Below are positions 39,341 through 47,553 of a stretch of 64,000 nucleotides of DNA, piece after piece (within the stretch, counting starts at the first letter, position 1; the number at the start of each line of letters is the position of its first letter). The notes beneath the pieces are model-generated. The model was not told the origin of the DNA and did no database searches. It saw only the letters and a program-made list of their open reading frames with translations. Source of the DNA: Niallia sp. NCCP-28 (GTDB lineage Bacteria > Bacillota > Bacilli > Bacillales > Cytobacillaceae); the NCBI RefSeq assembly GCF_023168165.1, contig NZ_BQYJ01000001.1, positions 930,001 through 994,000 on the forward strand. The letters are read 5' to 3'. The position numbers were made by a program, and so were the translations under genes.

Positions 39341-39514
39341 CAAAATATTTTCCCTCCTGCTATTCTTTGCTTATAAAACTATACGTTAAACTTTATTAAA
39401 TGTTTCAAAAAATAATACTTTCTGTACAAGTTTTCCTTTTATGTGTAATAAAAAAAGATTATCAACCTAATCACTACAACTAGTTTTTCCTAATGAACCA
39501 TTACCATTCCTTTG

Positions 39515-39548
39515 TAAAAATCTAGATGGGGGATGAAGAATCCCCACT
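39515..39548 (-). terminator. Terminator after the RarD-like gene
   Basis: AGTGGGGAT and ATCCCCCAT pair across a six-base loop on the minus strand with a TTTTT tract shortly after. It follows the stop codon by about a dozen bases. Confidence 0.7.
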
Positions 39549-39560
39549 GATTGAAGTTTC

Positions 39561-40487
39561 TTATTTACTATAAACCTCTGCTTTCGATTTATTAAAAATC
39601 CGAAATAATTTCGTTTGTGATAAGCTGTATATGGTTAACGCCGACCAAATGCAGATAAATGCCATTAAATGCGAATTTGTAAACTTTTCATGATAAAGAA
39701 AAACGCCAAGAATTAAAGTAAGGGTCGGGGTCAAATACTGAATAAACCCTAACATGGAAAGAGGAATTCTTTGTGCACCTTTTGCAAAAAACAGCAAAGG
39801 AATGGCTGTTAAAACACCAGAAACCATTATTAATATATTGATGCTCATTGAACCAGTAAGAAATTCATGTCTCCCACTCGCAAATAAATAGCCCATATAA
39901 AAGAGGGCAATTGGGGTAATAAACAACGTTTCGATTGTTAAACCAATTTCAGAATCTAATACTATTATTTTTTTTGCTAAGCCATACAATCCAAATGTTA
40001 AAGCAAGAGACAGTGCAATCCATGGAAAACTCCCATGAGAAAAAGTTAAAATAAGCACCCCGATTGCTGCTAAAACAAAGGAAATGATTTGTGCCCTCTT
40101 CATTTTTTCTTTTAAAACAAGCACTCCTAAAAGTACGCTTACAAGGGGATTGATATAATAGCCAAGGCTTGTTTCAATCACTTTATCTGCATTAACTGCC
40201 CATATATAAATAAACCAATTAAAGCTTACAAGAATAGAAGCCGCAAATAAAAGAAAAGCCTGCTTTTTATTTGTTTTAAAAGCTTGAATCGTCAAAATGA
40301 CTTTTTTCCATTTATTTGTCGAGATAACGAGAATAACCATAAATATAAAAGACCATATAACCCTGTTAGCTAAAATTTCATCTGCCCCTACTCCCTGCAA
40401 AAGTTTCCAATACACCGGAAACATTCCCCATATTAAATAGGATATCCCTGCAAATATAACACCTTGCTTTACTTTATTTTCTCCCAT
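39561..40487 (-). CDS. rarD: EamA family transporter RarD
   Basis: Ten-segment membrane protein of the drug/metabolite transporter superfamily, RarD branch (named after chloramphenicol sensitivity; true substrate unknown). The 308 residues form two five-helix EamA repeats. RarD-type features are GISYLIWGMFPVYWKLL at the N-terminus, ANRVIWSFIFMV near 45 and the segment ETSLGYYINPLVSVLLGVL near 105-123, with IPLSMLGFIQYLTPTLTLI in the second repeat. The ribosome site is weak (AAGAAG). It is not in the standard B. subtilis order at this spot. Confidence 0.85.
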   Translation of the reverse strand: MGENKVKQGVIFAGISYLIWGMFPVYWKLLQGVGADEILANRVIWSFIFMVILVISTNKWKKVILTIQAFKTNKKQAFLLFAASILVSFNWFIYIWAVNADKVIETSLGYYINPLVSVLLGVLVLKEKMKRAQIISFVLAAIGVLILTFSHGSFPWIALSLALTFGLYGLAKKIIVLDSEIGLTIETLFITPIALFYMGYLFASGRHEFLTGSMSINILIMVSGVLTAIPLLFFAKGAQRIPLSMLGFIQYLTPTLTLILGVFLYHEKFTNSHLMAFICIWSALTIYSLSQTKLFRIFNKSKAEVYSK

Positions 40488-40563
40488 TTTTATCGCTTCT
40501 TTCTATTTACGAAATATTCCACCATTATAATATCTAAAATCATTTCCCACAAGACAATATTCA

Positions 40564-40593
40564 AAAAACTAGCAGCTACTTATACTAGCTAGT
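40564..40593 (-). terminator. Probable terminator after the amidohydrolase gene
   Basis: ACTAGC and GCTAGT with extra inner pairs, followed by TTTTTT on the minus strand, about 125 bases past the stop codon at 40718. Confidence 0.55.
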
Positions 40594-40717
40594 CCCTTTT
40601 TATTTATCACCATGCCAAACCTTCATCTATTTCTTTCCTGCAATTAGCAGAAGACTTTCTATTTCCTATATATGGTTTAATTGCTACTTATATGTTATTT
40701 TACCTGTATATGCATCT

Positions 40718-42325
40718 CTAAATCGGCATAGAGGCATCATACATAATCTGGCCGCCAATAATCGTTTTCTTCACTTTTAATGTATCAATTTCTTTTGCAT
40801 CCACTTCAAAAATATCTTGATCCAACACGGTAAAATCTGCTGCAAATCCTATATCTATCATGCCTCGATCTTTTTCATGACAAATAGCAAGCGCACTTCC
40901 TTTTGTATACAAGCATACTGCCTCATATACTGTCAGCGCTTCAGCCATCCTATACCCTTTTTGTTTTTCATCAAATGTATTCGTCCTTGTCACAGCTGCT
41001 TGTATTCCACAAAGAGGGTCTGCTGATTCTATTGGCGCATCTGAGCCACCTGCACAAATAAGCCCTTCATTAAGCAGTGTTTTCCAGGCATAACAATAAT
41101 CCATACTTTCTTCCCCAAGCCGTTCGATCACCCAAGGAAAATCGGAAGAGACAAAACTTGGCTGAATATCTAAAATAACAGGCAATTGCTTTACTCTATC
41201 AAGCAAATCGGCACGAAGCATTGTTGCATGAATTAGCCGATCTTTTCCAATTCCTTTTAAAGGATGTTTTTCTAAAGCACAAAGAACCATTTCAAATGCA
41301 GCATCGCCAATAGCATGAACAGCAACTGGCATATCTTGGTCCCGAGCTTTTTTTACAAGCTCATTCAATTGTTCCTGTGTAAAAATGGATACACCCCTTG
41401 TTGTTGGATCATCCTTATAAGGTCTGCTTAAAAAAGCTGTTCTTCCACCAAATGCTCCATCCGCAAATATTTTTATTGCGCCAAATTCTACCCACTCCCC
41501 ACCACTTAAATATGCTTCCTTAGACTTTACAAAATCTGAAAAAACTTCATGATGGATCAGAAGGTGGGCTCTAAACAAATGCCCTTCTTCCTCGATTATT
41601 TTTTTAAATGCACGACATGTTCCCACATACCCATGATAATAGTTCAAATCTTCTGTATGGGCACCTGTCAAACCTAAACGATAAGCATTTTTAATTGCTG
41701 TTCTTAAAGCATTTTCTACATATGAATCGGCTGCTTTAGGCAAATGTTTTTTCACAAGTTCTTGTGCTTGATCTTTTAATATTCCAGTAAGCAGCCCCTT
41801 CTCATCCAGTTCAATCACCCCTCCATAAGGAACAGGAGTCAATTCATTTACTCTCGCTAGTTCAAGCGCCTTGGAATTAACAGCGACAGCATGTTTGCAT
41901 ATTCTATTTAATAATATAGGATGACTTAAAATATAATCGTCCAATTCTTTTTTTGTAATCGGTGTTTTTTCCACCCATAAATTTTCATTCCAGCCATCGC
42001 CAATTATCCATTCTCCCTCAGGAACCTCACGGGCAAATGCAGCCACCTTTTCTAATGCTTCTTCTTTTGATCGGCATCGTGACAAATCTAGCCTCAACAG
42101 TTTTTCTCCATAGCCGACAAGATGCATATGGCTATCAACAAAACCAGGCAGTAAAGTGTTGCCATATAGATCAATATTTTCTTTTATTCTATTTTGATAT
42201 ATCTTTTCTAACATATTTTTTTGTCCGTAATCAACTATTTTTCCCTTTTCAAAAAAAATTGCTTCCACTTTCTGTCCTTCTTGTTGCAATGTATATATAT
42301 TTCCACCGTATACTAATGAGCCCAC
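40718..42325 (-). CDS. ytcJ: Amidohydrolase, YtcJ family
   Basis: Metal-dependent hydrolase of the amidohydrolase superfamily, YtcJ/LAF3 group, with unknown substrate. The 535 residues begin with the small composite beta domain, then the metal-binding LPGFVDSHMHLVGYG near 58-72. Other metal or catalytic residues are in VAVHAIGDAAFEM and CAGGSDAPIES (the terminal Asp ligand). DFTVLDQDIFEVD is the C-terminal signature of the family. I start at the GTG of (M)GSLVYGGNIY because AGGAGG lies just upstream; the open frame continues 12 codons further without a site. Confidence 0.87.
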   Translation of the reverse strand: MGSLVYGGNIYTLQQEGQKVEAIFFEKGKIVDYGQKNMLEKIYQNRIKENIDLYGNTLLPGFVDSHMHLVGYGEKLLRLDLSRCRSKEEALEKVAAFAREVPEGEWIIGDGWNENLWVEKTPITKKELDDYILSHPILLNRICKHAVAVNSKALELARVNELTPVPYGGVIELDEKGLLTGILKDQAQELVKKHLPKAADSYVENALRTAIKNAYRLGLTGAHTEDLNYYHGYVGTCRAFKKIIEEEGHLFRAHLLIHHEVFSDFVKSKEAYLSGGEWVEFGAIKIFADGAFGGRTAFLSRPYKDDPTTRGVSIFTQEQLNELVKKARDQDMPVAVHAIGDAAFEMVLCALEKHPLKGIGKDRLIHATMLRADLLDRVKQLPVILDIQPSFVSSDFPWVIERLGEESMDYCYAWKTLLNEGLICAGGSDAPIESADPLCGIQAAVTRTNTFDEKQKGYRMAEALTVYEAVCLYTKGSALAICHEKDRGMIDIGFAADFTVLDQDIFEVDAKEIDTLKVKKTIIGGQIMYDASMPI

Positions 42326-42471
42326 ATGATTCCTCCTATACCTATCAGCTGTATAAAACAATAATTCTAATTTTTGATTGCTAGCCTATTCTACATATAA
42401 AAAATAAGCAGACATGTATATATTAAGGATACATTCTGCTTATTCCTTTATTATTCCTTATCTTTTCCAAA

Positions 42472-42664
42472 AGCTGTTTTCATAAACTTTGCTGCTTTAA
42501 AGAAGCAGGCTGATTTCCTTAGAGCAGGCGGTGAGCATCCTCTGCTTCTCGCCTGGCCCGTTAATCCCACAGAAAACTTGCACCTTTCACTCCAATCAAT
42601 CTGTTTTAACAATGGATTTACTCGTTGAAATTACCAAAAGACAACAATCTTTTAGCAAACAGCC
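42472..42664. mobile_element. MITE-like element upstream of ytcJ
   Basis: About 193 bp without coding capacity. Imperfect inverted ends start AGCTGTTTTCATAAACTTTG on the left and, reversed, GGCTGTTTGCTAAAAGATTG on the right. TCCAAAAG occurs at both borders (42466-42473 and 42667-42674), a possible 8-bp target duplication. The core has TTAATCCCACAG and TTTCACTCCAATCAA, matching CTAATCCCGTAG and TTCCACTCCAACCAA in the IS1182-type leader near 52010-52050. Confidence 0.7.
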
Positions 42665-42730
42665 TCTCCAAAAGAAGATATAGTTTGGTTTATCATACAT
42701 TAATGGACTTTCCTCCACTTAATTGAATGA

Positions 42731-42788
42731 TAAAATCTAGATATCTAGAAACTTGTCCGCAAAAGCCTGATAAAAAGTACACAGACTT
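42731..42788 (-). repeat. Dispersed repeat, copy 1 (reverse orientation)
   Basis: The reverse strand reads CTGTGTACTTTTTATCAGGC, TTTTGCGGACAAGTTTCTAG and CTAGATTT; it aligns over about 58 bases with 55699-55756 (CTGTCTACTTTTTATCAGGC, TTTTGCAGGCAATTCTCTA, CTAGATTT). It is flanked by a GC-rich segment (42790-42840) with no gene. Confidence 0.65.
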
Positions 42789-42871
42789 CCACGTCCTGCG
42801 GCAGCGCCTGTGCGGCCTCAGGCTACAATCATCGAGGAGCACGGAAAAACCTATTGATTGTTAGTTTCACT

Positions 42872-44443
42872 TTATTTTTTGCTTTCATTTTCCCTTAATT
42901 CTACACGGCGTGTTTTCCCAGAAGTTGTTTTTGGCAAGTCATCAATAAATTCTATCTTTCGTGGATATTTATAAGGCGCCGTTAATTCTTTTACATAGGT
43001 TTGCAGCTCTTTCACTAATTCAGCTGTTCCTTTTACACCATCTTGCAGTACAACAAAAGCTTTTACTATATTTCCTCTGATTGGATCTGGACTTGCCACT
43101 ACTGCACATTCTTTTACAGATGGATGTTTCACAAGAGCATCTTCCACTTCAAATGGTCCGATTGTATAGCCAGAGCTAATGATAATATCATCGCTTCTTC
43201 CTTCAAACCAAAAATATCCATTTTCATCTTTTTTTGCTCTATCACCAGTTATATAATAATCGCCTCTAAATTGATTTTTGGTTCTTTCAGGCTCTTTGAA
43301 ATATTCTTTAAACAGTGCTGGTGTATCTTTATGTACAGCAATATCTCCAACTTCTCCCACTGCACAAACCTTGCCATGTTCATTGACAATGTCCACTATA
43401 TTTCCTGGGGTCGGCTTCCCCATAGACCCAGGGCGCAAATCGACCCCTTTGGTTATACCTAATAATAAAGTATTTTCCGTTTGGCCATATCCATCTCGAA
43501 CATCCAAATTATAATGCTTTTTAAACACATCAATGACTTCTCTATTTAACGGTTCTCCAGCTGAAACAGCACTTCTTAAACTTGTTAATTGGAAAGTGTC
43601 AATATCCTCCACTTTTGCCATTAAACGATACTCCGTTGGTGTACAGCAAAGCACATTCACTTCATATTTTTCCAGCAGCTGCAAATATTTGCGAGGATTA
43701 AATTTTCCATGATAGACAAAACCTGTTGCTCCAGACCCCAATACGGATAGTAACGGGCTCCAGACCCATTTTTGCCATCCAGGGCCTGCAGTTGCCCATA
43801 CTAAATCTCCTTCTTCAATACAGAGCCAGTTAGGCGCTGCAGTTCGAAGATGAGCATATGCCCAGCCATGTGTATGTACTACGCCTTTTGGATTTCCCGT
43901 TGTTCCAGATGTATAAGAAATAAAAGCAGTGTCCGTTTTTTCCGTTTCACAAATATCTAAATCTTCTGAAGCAGATTTTGCTTCCTCATCTAGATAAGTC
44001 CAGCCTTCGACTGCCTCTCCAATGACAAAGCGTTTCAGTGAATTGATTTCTTCTACTTTTTTCAGTTCATCCAAAAATGGATAATAACTGATGATCCCTT
44101 TTACATCCCCATGCTGAATTCGATACTGCAAATCTTTTGCCCGAAGCATTTCCGAACTTGGCAGAATGGTTAATCCTATTTTAAGAGCAGCCAAATAAAC
44201 CTGATACGCTTCTACTAATCGAGGAACGATGACTAAAACGACATCCCCTTTTTTTAAGCCTGTGTCTTTTAATACATTTCCCATCTGATTCGCTAACTTT
44301 AAAAGGGAGTTATATGTAATTTCTTTTGTTTCTCCATCCTCATTTTCCCATTTTAATGCCAAACGATTTTTATCACGGGCACACTTTTCTATTTCTGAAA
44401 CAAAATTATATGTTTGTGGTGCTATCAAGTCTTGCCGACTCAT
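42872..44443 (-). CDS. ytcI: AMP-forming acyl-CoA synthetase, YtcI-like
   Basis: Activates a carboxylic acid with ATP and CoA through an acyl-adenylate. The 523 residues carry the adenylation motifs: the P-loop-like SYTSGTTGNPKGVVHTH near 170-186, DGYGQTEN near 320, YYITGDRAKKDENGYFWFEGR-type motif (TGDRAKKDENGYFWF near 400-414) with SDDIIISSGYTIGP, and the catalytic Lys in LPKTTSGKTRRVEL near 508. The chain length preferred is not readable; medium-chain or acetyl-type substrates are possible. AGGGGG precedes the ATG. Confidence 0.9.
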   Translation of the reverse strand: MSRQDLIAPQTYNFVSEIEKCARDKNRLALKWENEDGETKEITYNSLLKLANQMGNVLKDTGLKKGDVVLVIVPRLVEAYQVYLAALKIGLTILPSSEMLRAKDLQYRIQHGDVKGIISYYPFLDELKKVEEINSLKRFVIGEAVEGWTYLDEEAKSASEDLDICETEKTDTAFISYTSGTTGNPKGVVHTHGWAYAHLRTAAPNWLCIEEGDLVWATAGPGWQKWVWSPLLSVLGSGATGFVYHGKFNPRKYLQLLEKYEVNVLCCTPTEYRLMAKVEDIDTFQLTSLRSAVSAGEPLNREVIDVFKKHYNLDVRDGYGQTENTLLLGITKGVDLRPGSMGKPTPGNIVDIVNEHGKVCAVGEVGDIAVHKDTPALFKEYFKEPERTKNQFRGDYYITGDRAKKDENGYFWFEGRSDDIIISSGYTIGPFEVEDALVKHPSVKECAVVASPDPIRGNIVKAFVVLQDGVKGTAELVKELQTYVKELTAPYKYPRKIEFIDDLPKTTSGKTRRVELRENESKK

Positions 44444-44649
44444 TTCTTTTCCCCCTATAATTATTTAGGATTTTAAAAATATACTTTAGTCATTATACTA
44501 TTTAGAAGTATTTTTTTAAAATAAATAACTTGATTCTTGTTTAAAAATTAAACTCTGTTAAATTTGCCTGTTGATTGCAGCAGGAGGCATTCGCTTTAAT
44601 CTATAAAATATAAAAATCAACAATGAGCTTTATATAGCCAAAAACTAAT

Positions 44650-44677
44650 AAGGAGTGAGGCATATGCCTCACTCCCA
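44650..44677 (-). terminator. Terminator after the spore protein gene
   Basis: GGAGTGAGGCAT/ATGCCTCACTCC is a perfect 24-base palindrome 20 bases past the stop codon, followed by TTATTAGTTTTT on the minus strand. Confidence 0.8.
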
Positions 44678-44694
44678 GTAGCCATTATATGGAA

Positions 44695-44898
44695 TTATTT
44701 TGCATAACCACCAAGTTGTTGTTCAGCCATTTGAACTAAACGTTTAGTGATTTCTCCACCAACTGAACCGTTAGCGCGAGCTGTTGTTTCTGCACCAAGA
44801 CTTACTCCAAATTCTGTTGCAATCTCATATTTCATTTGGTCTAATGCTTGAGAAACACCAGGTACTAATAATTGATTTGAACTGTTGTTGTTTGCCAT
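44695..44898 (-). CDS. sspA: Alpha/beta-type small acid-soluble spore protein
   Basis: Coats and protects DNA in the dormant spore and is degraded by the Gpr protease at germination. The 67 residues contain the family motifs [21 protein letters not shown], read here as the Gpr-cleavage region [11 protein letters not shown] (24-34) and [18 protein letters not shown] (38-55). The N-terminal [13 protein letters not shown] is also typical. AAGGAGGTGAT is a very strong ribosome site. A SigG-type promoter lies immediately upstream. Several ssp paralogues usually exist; this one has the position of B. subtilis sspA beside thiI. Confidence 0.94.
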   Translation of the reverse strand: MANNNSSNQLLVPGVSQALDQMKYEIATEFGVSLGAETTARANGSVGGEITKRLVQMAEQQLGGYAK

Positions 44899-44920
44899 GT
44901 GTATCACCTCCTTGTGATAA

Positions 44921-44951
44921 TAGAATGTGTAATACACATGGTCTTCATTCA
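44921..44951 (-). promoter_or_regulatory. Candidate SigG promoter of the spore protein gene
   Basis: On the minus strand TGAATGA, 17 bases, CATTCTA fits the forespore SigG/SigF pattern (TGAATA, 17-18, CATACTA). The start point would fall about 17 bases before the ATG, just ahead of the ribosome site. Confidence 0.6.
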
Positions 44952-45038
44952 TCAAAAATATTGGTAATTTTTATCAATAAATCATTCATTATATCCATGC
45001 TGCCAATTTCCAAACTTCTAGATGTCGGATCCCAGCAA

Positions 45039-46250
45039 TTAAAATAATGACTCTTCAGTTTTTTCAGCGTCCATTTTTTCCCCTTGCTTGATGATTATTG
45101 TCTCTACTTTTGAAACGGCCTCTTTAATCATTGGCTCAAAATCAACAAAACTTTCATAAAACTGGACTTTTTCTTTTTTAGGTTTTGTTTTTGGTGATGA
45201 CGGCACAAACACAGTACAGCAATCCTCATATGGCCTAATAGATATATCATGTGTATCTATTTCCCGTGCAATTTTGATGATTTCTGTTTTATCCACCGCA
45301 ATTAATGGTCTTAAAATTGGTGTGTTTGTTACATCATTAATAGCGTACATGCTTTCTAATGTTTGGCTTGCAACTTGTCCCAGACTTTCTCCGGTAACAA
45401 TAGCTAAAGCTTCTTGTCTTTTGCGGATTTCATCTGTGATACGAAGCATCAGCCTTCTTGTTGCCGTCATCGTATAGTTTTCTGGAATTTGTTTATGAAT
45501 AAGCTGTTGAATTTCCGTAAAAGGGACAATATGCAGCACAAAATGACCATTTCTATTTGCTAATTTTTTGGAAATATCAATTACCTTTTGTTTTGCTCTT
45601 TCTGAGGTGAATGGTGGACTAAAAAAATGAACACCTTCTAGTTCTAATCCTCTTTTCATTGATAAGTATCCTGCAACTGGGCTGTCTAATCCACCAGACA
45701 ACATTAACATCGCTTTCCCACTAGTCCCTGAAGGAAGGCCTTGTGCCCCCTGTATTGTTTCACAAGATAAATAAACTGCCTCTTCTCTTATTTCAATCAA
45801 TAAATTAATATCAGGATTTCGTACATCTACTTTTATGCCGGGAATATTTTTTAAAAGATGGCCGCCAAATAAAGAATTGATTTCCCCAGTATCTAAAGAA
45901 AATGTTTTATCGACTCTTTTTGCCGTAATTTTAAATGTTTTTCCCTCTTGATAGATAGAAGACACTAACTTTAATGCAGCCTCTTTCATTGTATCAATAT
46001 CTTTTTCCAACTTAATTGCTGGACTAAACGACTGTATTCCAAAAATATTTTTTAAAGCTCTTGCAATCTCTTTTTCGTTCTCTCCGTTTAAGAGCACATA
46101 CATTCTTTCTCTTTTCACTTCAATTTTTGCAAAGGGAAAAGGAACAAGCGCCATTTTCACTGATTTATGCAATTGATCTACAAACTTTTTTCGATTTCTT
46201 CCTTTTGTTGATAATTCACCATATCGGATTAATATTCGATCATATTTCAT
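45039..46250 (-). CDS. thiI: tRNA 4-thiouridine sulfurtransferase ThiI
   Basis: Uses ATP to adenylate U8 of tRNA for thiolation. The 403 residues contain a ferredoxin-like/THUMP region (about 1-165) and the PP-loop pyrophosphatase domain with MLSGGLDSPVAGYL near 185-198. The C-terminal part ends without a rhodanese domain, as in B. subtilis, where the sulfur comes directly from the desulfurase NifZ. Its ATG directly follows the nifZ stop codon, so the donor and acceptor are made together. Confidence 0.95.
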   Translation of the reverse strand: MKYDRILIRYGELSTKGRNRKKFVDQLHKSVKMALVPFPFAKIEVKRERMYVLLNGENEKEIARALKNIFGIQSFSPAIKLEKDIDTMKEAALKLVSSIYQEGKTFKITAKRVDKTFSLDTGEINSLFGGHLLKNIPGIKVDVRNPDINLLIEIREEAVYLSCETIQGAQGLPSGTSGKAMLMLSGGLDSPVAGYLSMKRGLELEGVHFFSPPFTSERAKQKVIDISKKLANRNGHFVLHIVPFTEIQQLIHKQIPENYTMTATRRLMLRITDEIRKRQEALAIVTGESLGQVASQTLESMYAINDVTNTPILRPLIAVDKTEIIKIAREIDTHDISIRPYEDCCTVFVPSSPKTKPKKEKVQFYESFVDFEPMIKEAVSKVETIIIKQGEKMDAEKTEESLF

Positions 46251-47396
46251 TTATTTCATCACACCTCTTAGCCATTTTATTGTGTCCGCTATTTTTTCGA
46301 TCGTTATTTTTATTTCTTCCAATGTATTGTCATAGTGAAGACTAATGCGAAAAGAACTCTCTGCTACATCTTTTGCTACTTCCATGCTTGTAAGTGTTTT
46401 GCTTACTGTATTGCTTTTAGATGAGCAAGCGCTAGTCGTTGAAAGATAGATATTGTGTTTTTCCAATGCATGGACAAATACCTCTGCTTTAATTCCCAAA
46501 ATAGAAAAATTAATAATATGAGGTATACTTTTATCTAAAGGAGAATGTATCACCACATCTTCCATTTTGGCTAAATTCTCTCGCAAGTACCGATTAAGTT
46601 CCACGAGCTTGTCCTTTTTATGCAGCTGGTTGTCTAGTTGCATACGCAAAGCCTTAGCGGTTGAAACTGCACCAGCAACATTTTCTGTTCCACTTCGATA
46701 ATTTCTCTCTTGTCCGCCTCCAGCTAGCAATGGAGCTAACACTAGTCCTTCTCTTATATATAAAACACCATTTCCTTTTAATCCATGAAACTTATGTGCT
46801 GAAATGGTATATAAATCAATGTTTGCTTTTTTTAACTCCACAGGCAATTTCCCTATTCCCTGCACTCCATCTACATGAAATAGCACTGATGGTTTCTGCT
46901 TTTTTATCACGGAACCTATTTCTGCTATCGGTTGAATAGAACCTATTTCATTATTAACGTGCATGATTGAAACAATGCTAGTATCTTTGCGAATATTGCT
47001 TTTTATATCCTCAACAGAGACTAAACCATTCTCATCGACTGGAAGATAGGTGATTGTAAATCCATCTTCTTGCAATTGTTCCATTACTTTATGAATGGAA
47101 TCATGTTCTATTTCCGTTGTAATAATATGTTTCCCTCTGCCTTGATAAGCATTGGCAGCACCTTTTAAAGCAAAATTATTCCCTTCCGTCCCTCCCGATG
47201 TAAAGTAAATCTCGTTGCTTTTTACACCCAATAAATCGGCAATTTGCATTCGAGCTTGTGTAAGCAGCTTTTCTGCTTGCCCCCCTATAGAATGTAAAGA
47301 TGAAGGATTTCCAAAAAACTCTGTTGCTACCGTCGAATATGATTTTACAACATCAGGAAATGGTTTTGTAGTAGCACTGTTATCTAAGTATATCAA
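46251..47396 (-). CDS. nifZ: Cysteine desulfurase NifZ (IscS-like)
   Basis: PLP enzyme that takes sulfur from cysteine and passes it to ThiI. The 381 residues start with IYLDNSATTKP, and show the PLP lysine in SAHKFHGLKG near 201 and the active-site cysteine loop STTSACSSKSN near 325. The start is TTG at 47396, preceded by AAGGAGG; the open frame extends 20 codons further into basic, unconserved sequence. Adjacent thiI identifies it as the NifZ type rather than the iron-sulfur-cluster desulfurases. Downstream of ezrA with a terminator between. Confidence 0.93.
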   Translation of the reverse strand: MIYLDNSATTKPFPDVVKSYSTVATEFFGNPSSLHSIGGQAEKLLTQARMQIADLLGVKSNEIYFTSGGTEGNNFALKGAANAYQGRGKHIITTEIEHDSIHKVMEQLQEDGFTITYLPVDENGLVSVEDIKSNIRKDTSIVSIMHVNNEIGSIQPIAEIGSVIKKQKPSVLFHVDGVQGIGKLPVELKKANIDLYTISAHKFHGLKGNGVLYIREGLVLAPLLAGGGQERNYRSGTENVAGAVSTAKALRMQLDNQLHKKDKLVELNRYLRENLAKMEDVVIHSPLDKSIPHIINFSILGIKAEVFVHALEKHNIYLSTTSACSSKSNTVSKTLTSMEVAKDVAESSFRISLHYDNTLEEIKITIEKIADTIKWLRGVMK

Positions 47397-47483
47397 AAGC
47401 CTTCTCCTCCTTATGCTTGCAACTTTATATGGTATCACAGTACCTTCATTTTGCAAATATAGATCATTGCCCTTTATATAGAC

Positions 47484-47527
47484 AAAAAAGGTGAGAAGCT
47501 ATTTTTCATAGCAACACACCTTTTGCA
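47484..47527 (-). terminator. Terminator after ezrA
   Basis: AAAAGGTG...GCTATGAAAAATAGC...CACCTTTTTT on the minus strand, a two-part stem with a T tract, about 30 bases past the ezrA stop. Confidence 0.85.
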
Positions 47528-47553
47528 CTTTTTCCTTTTTATTAGCTACTTTA

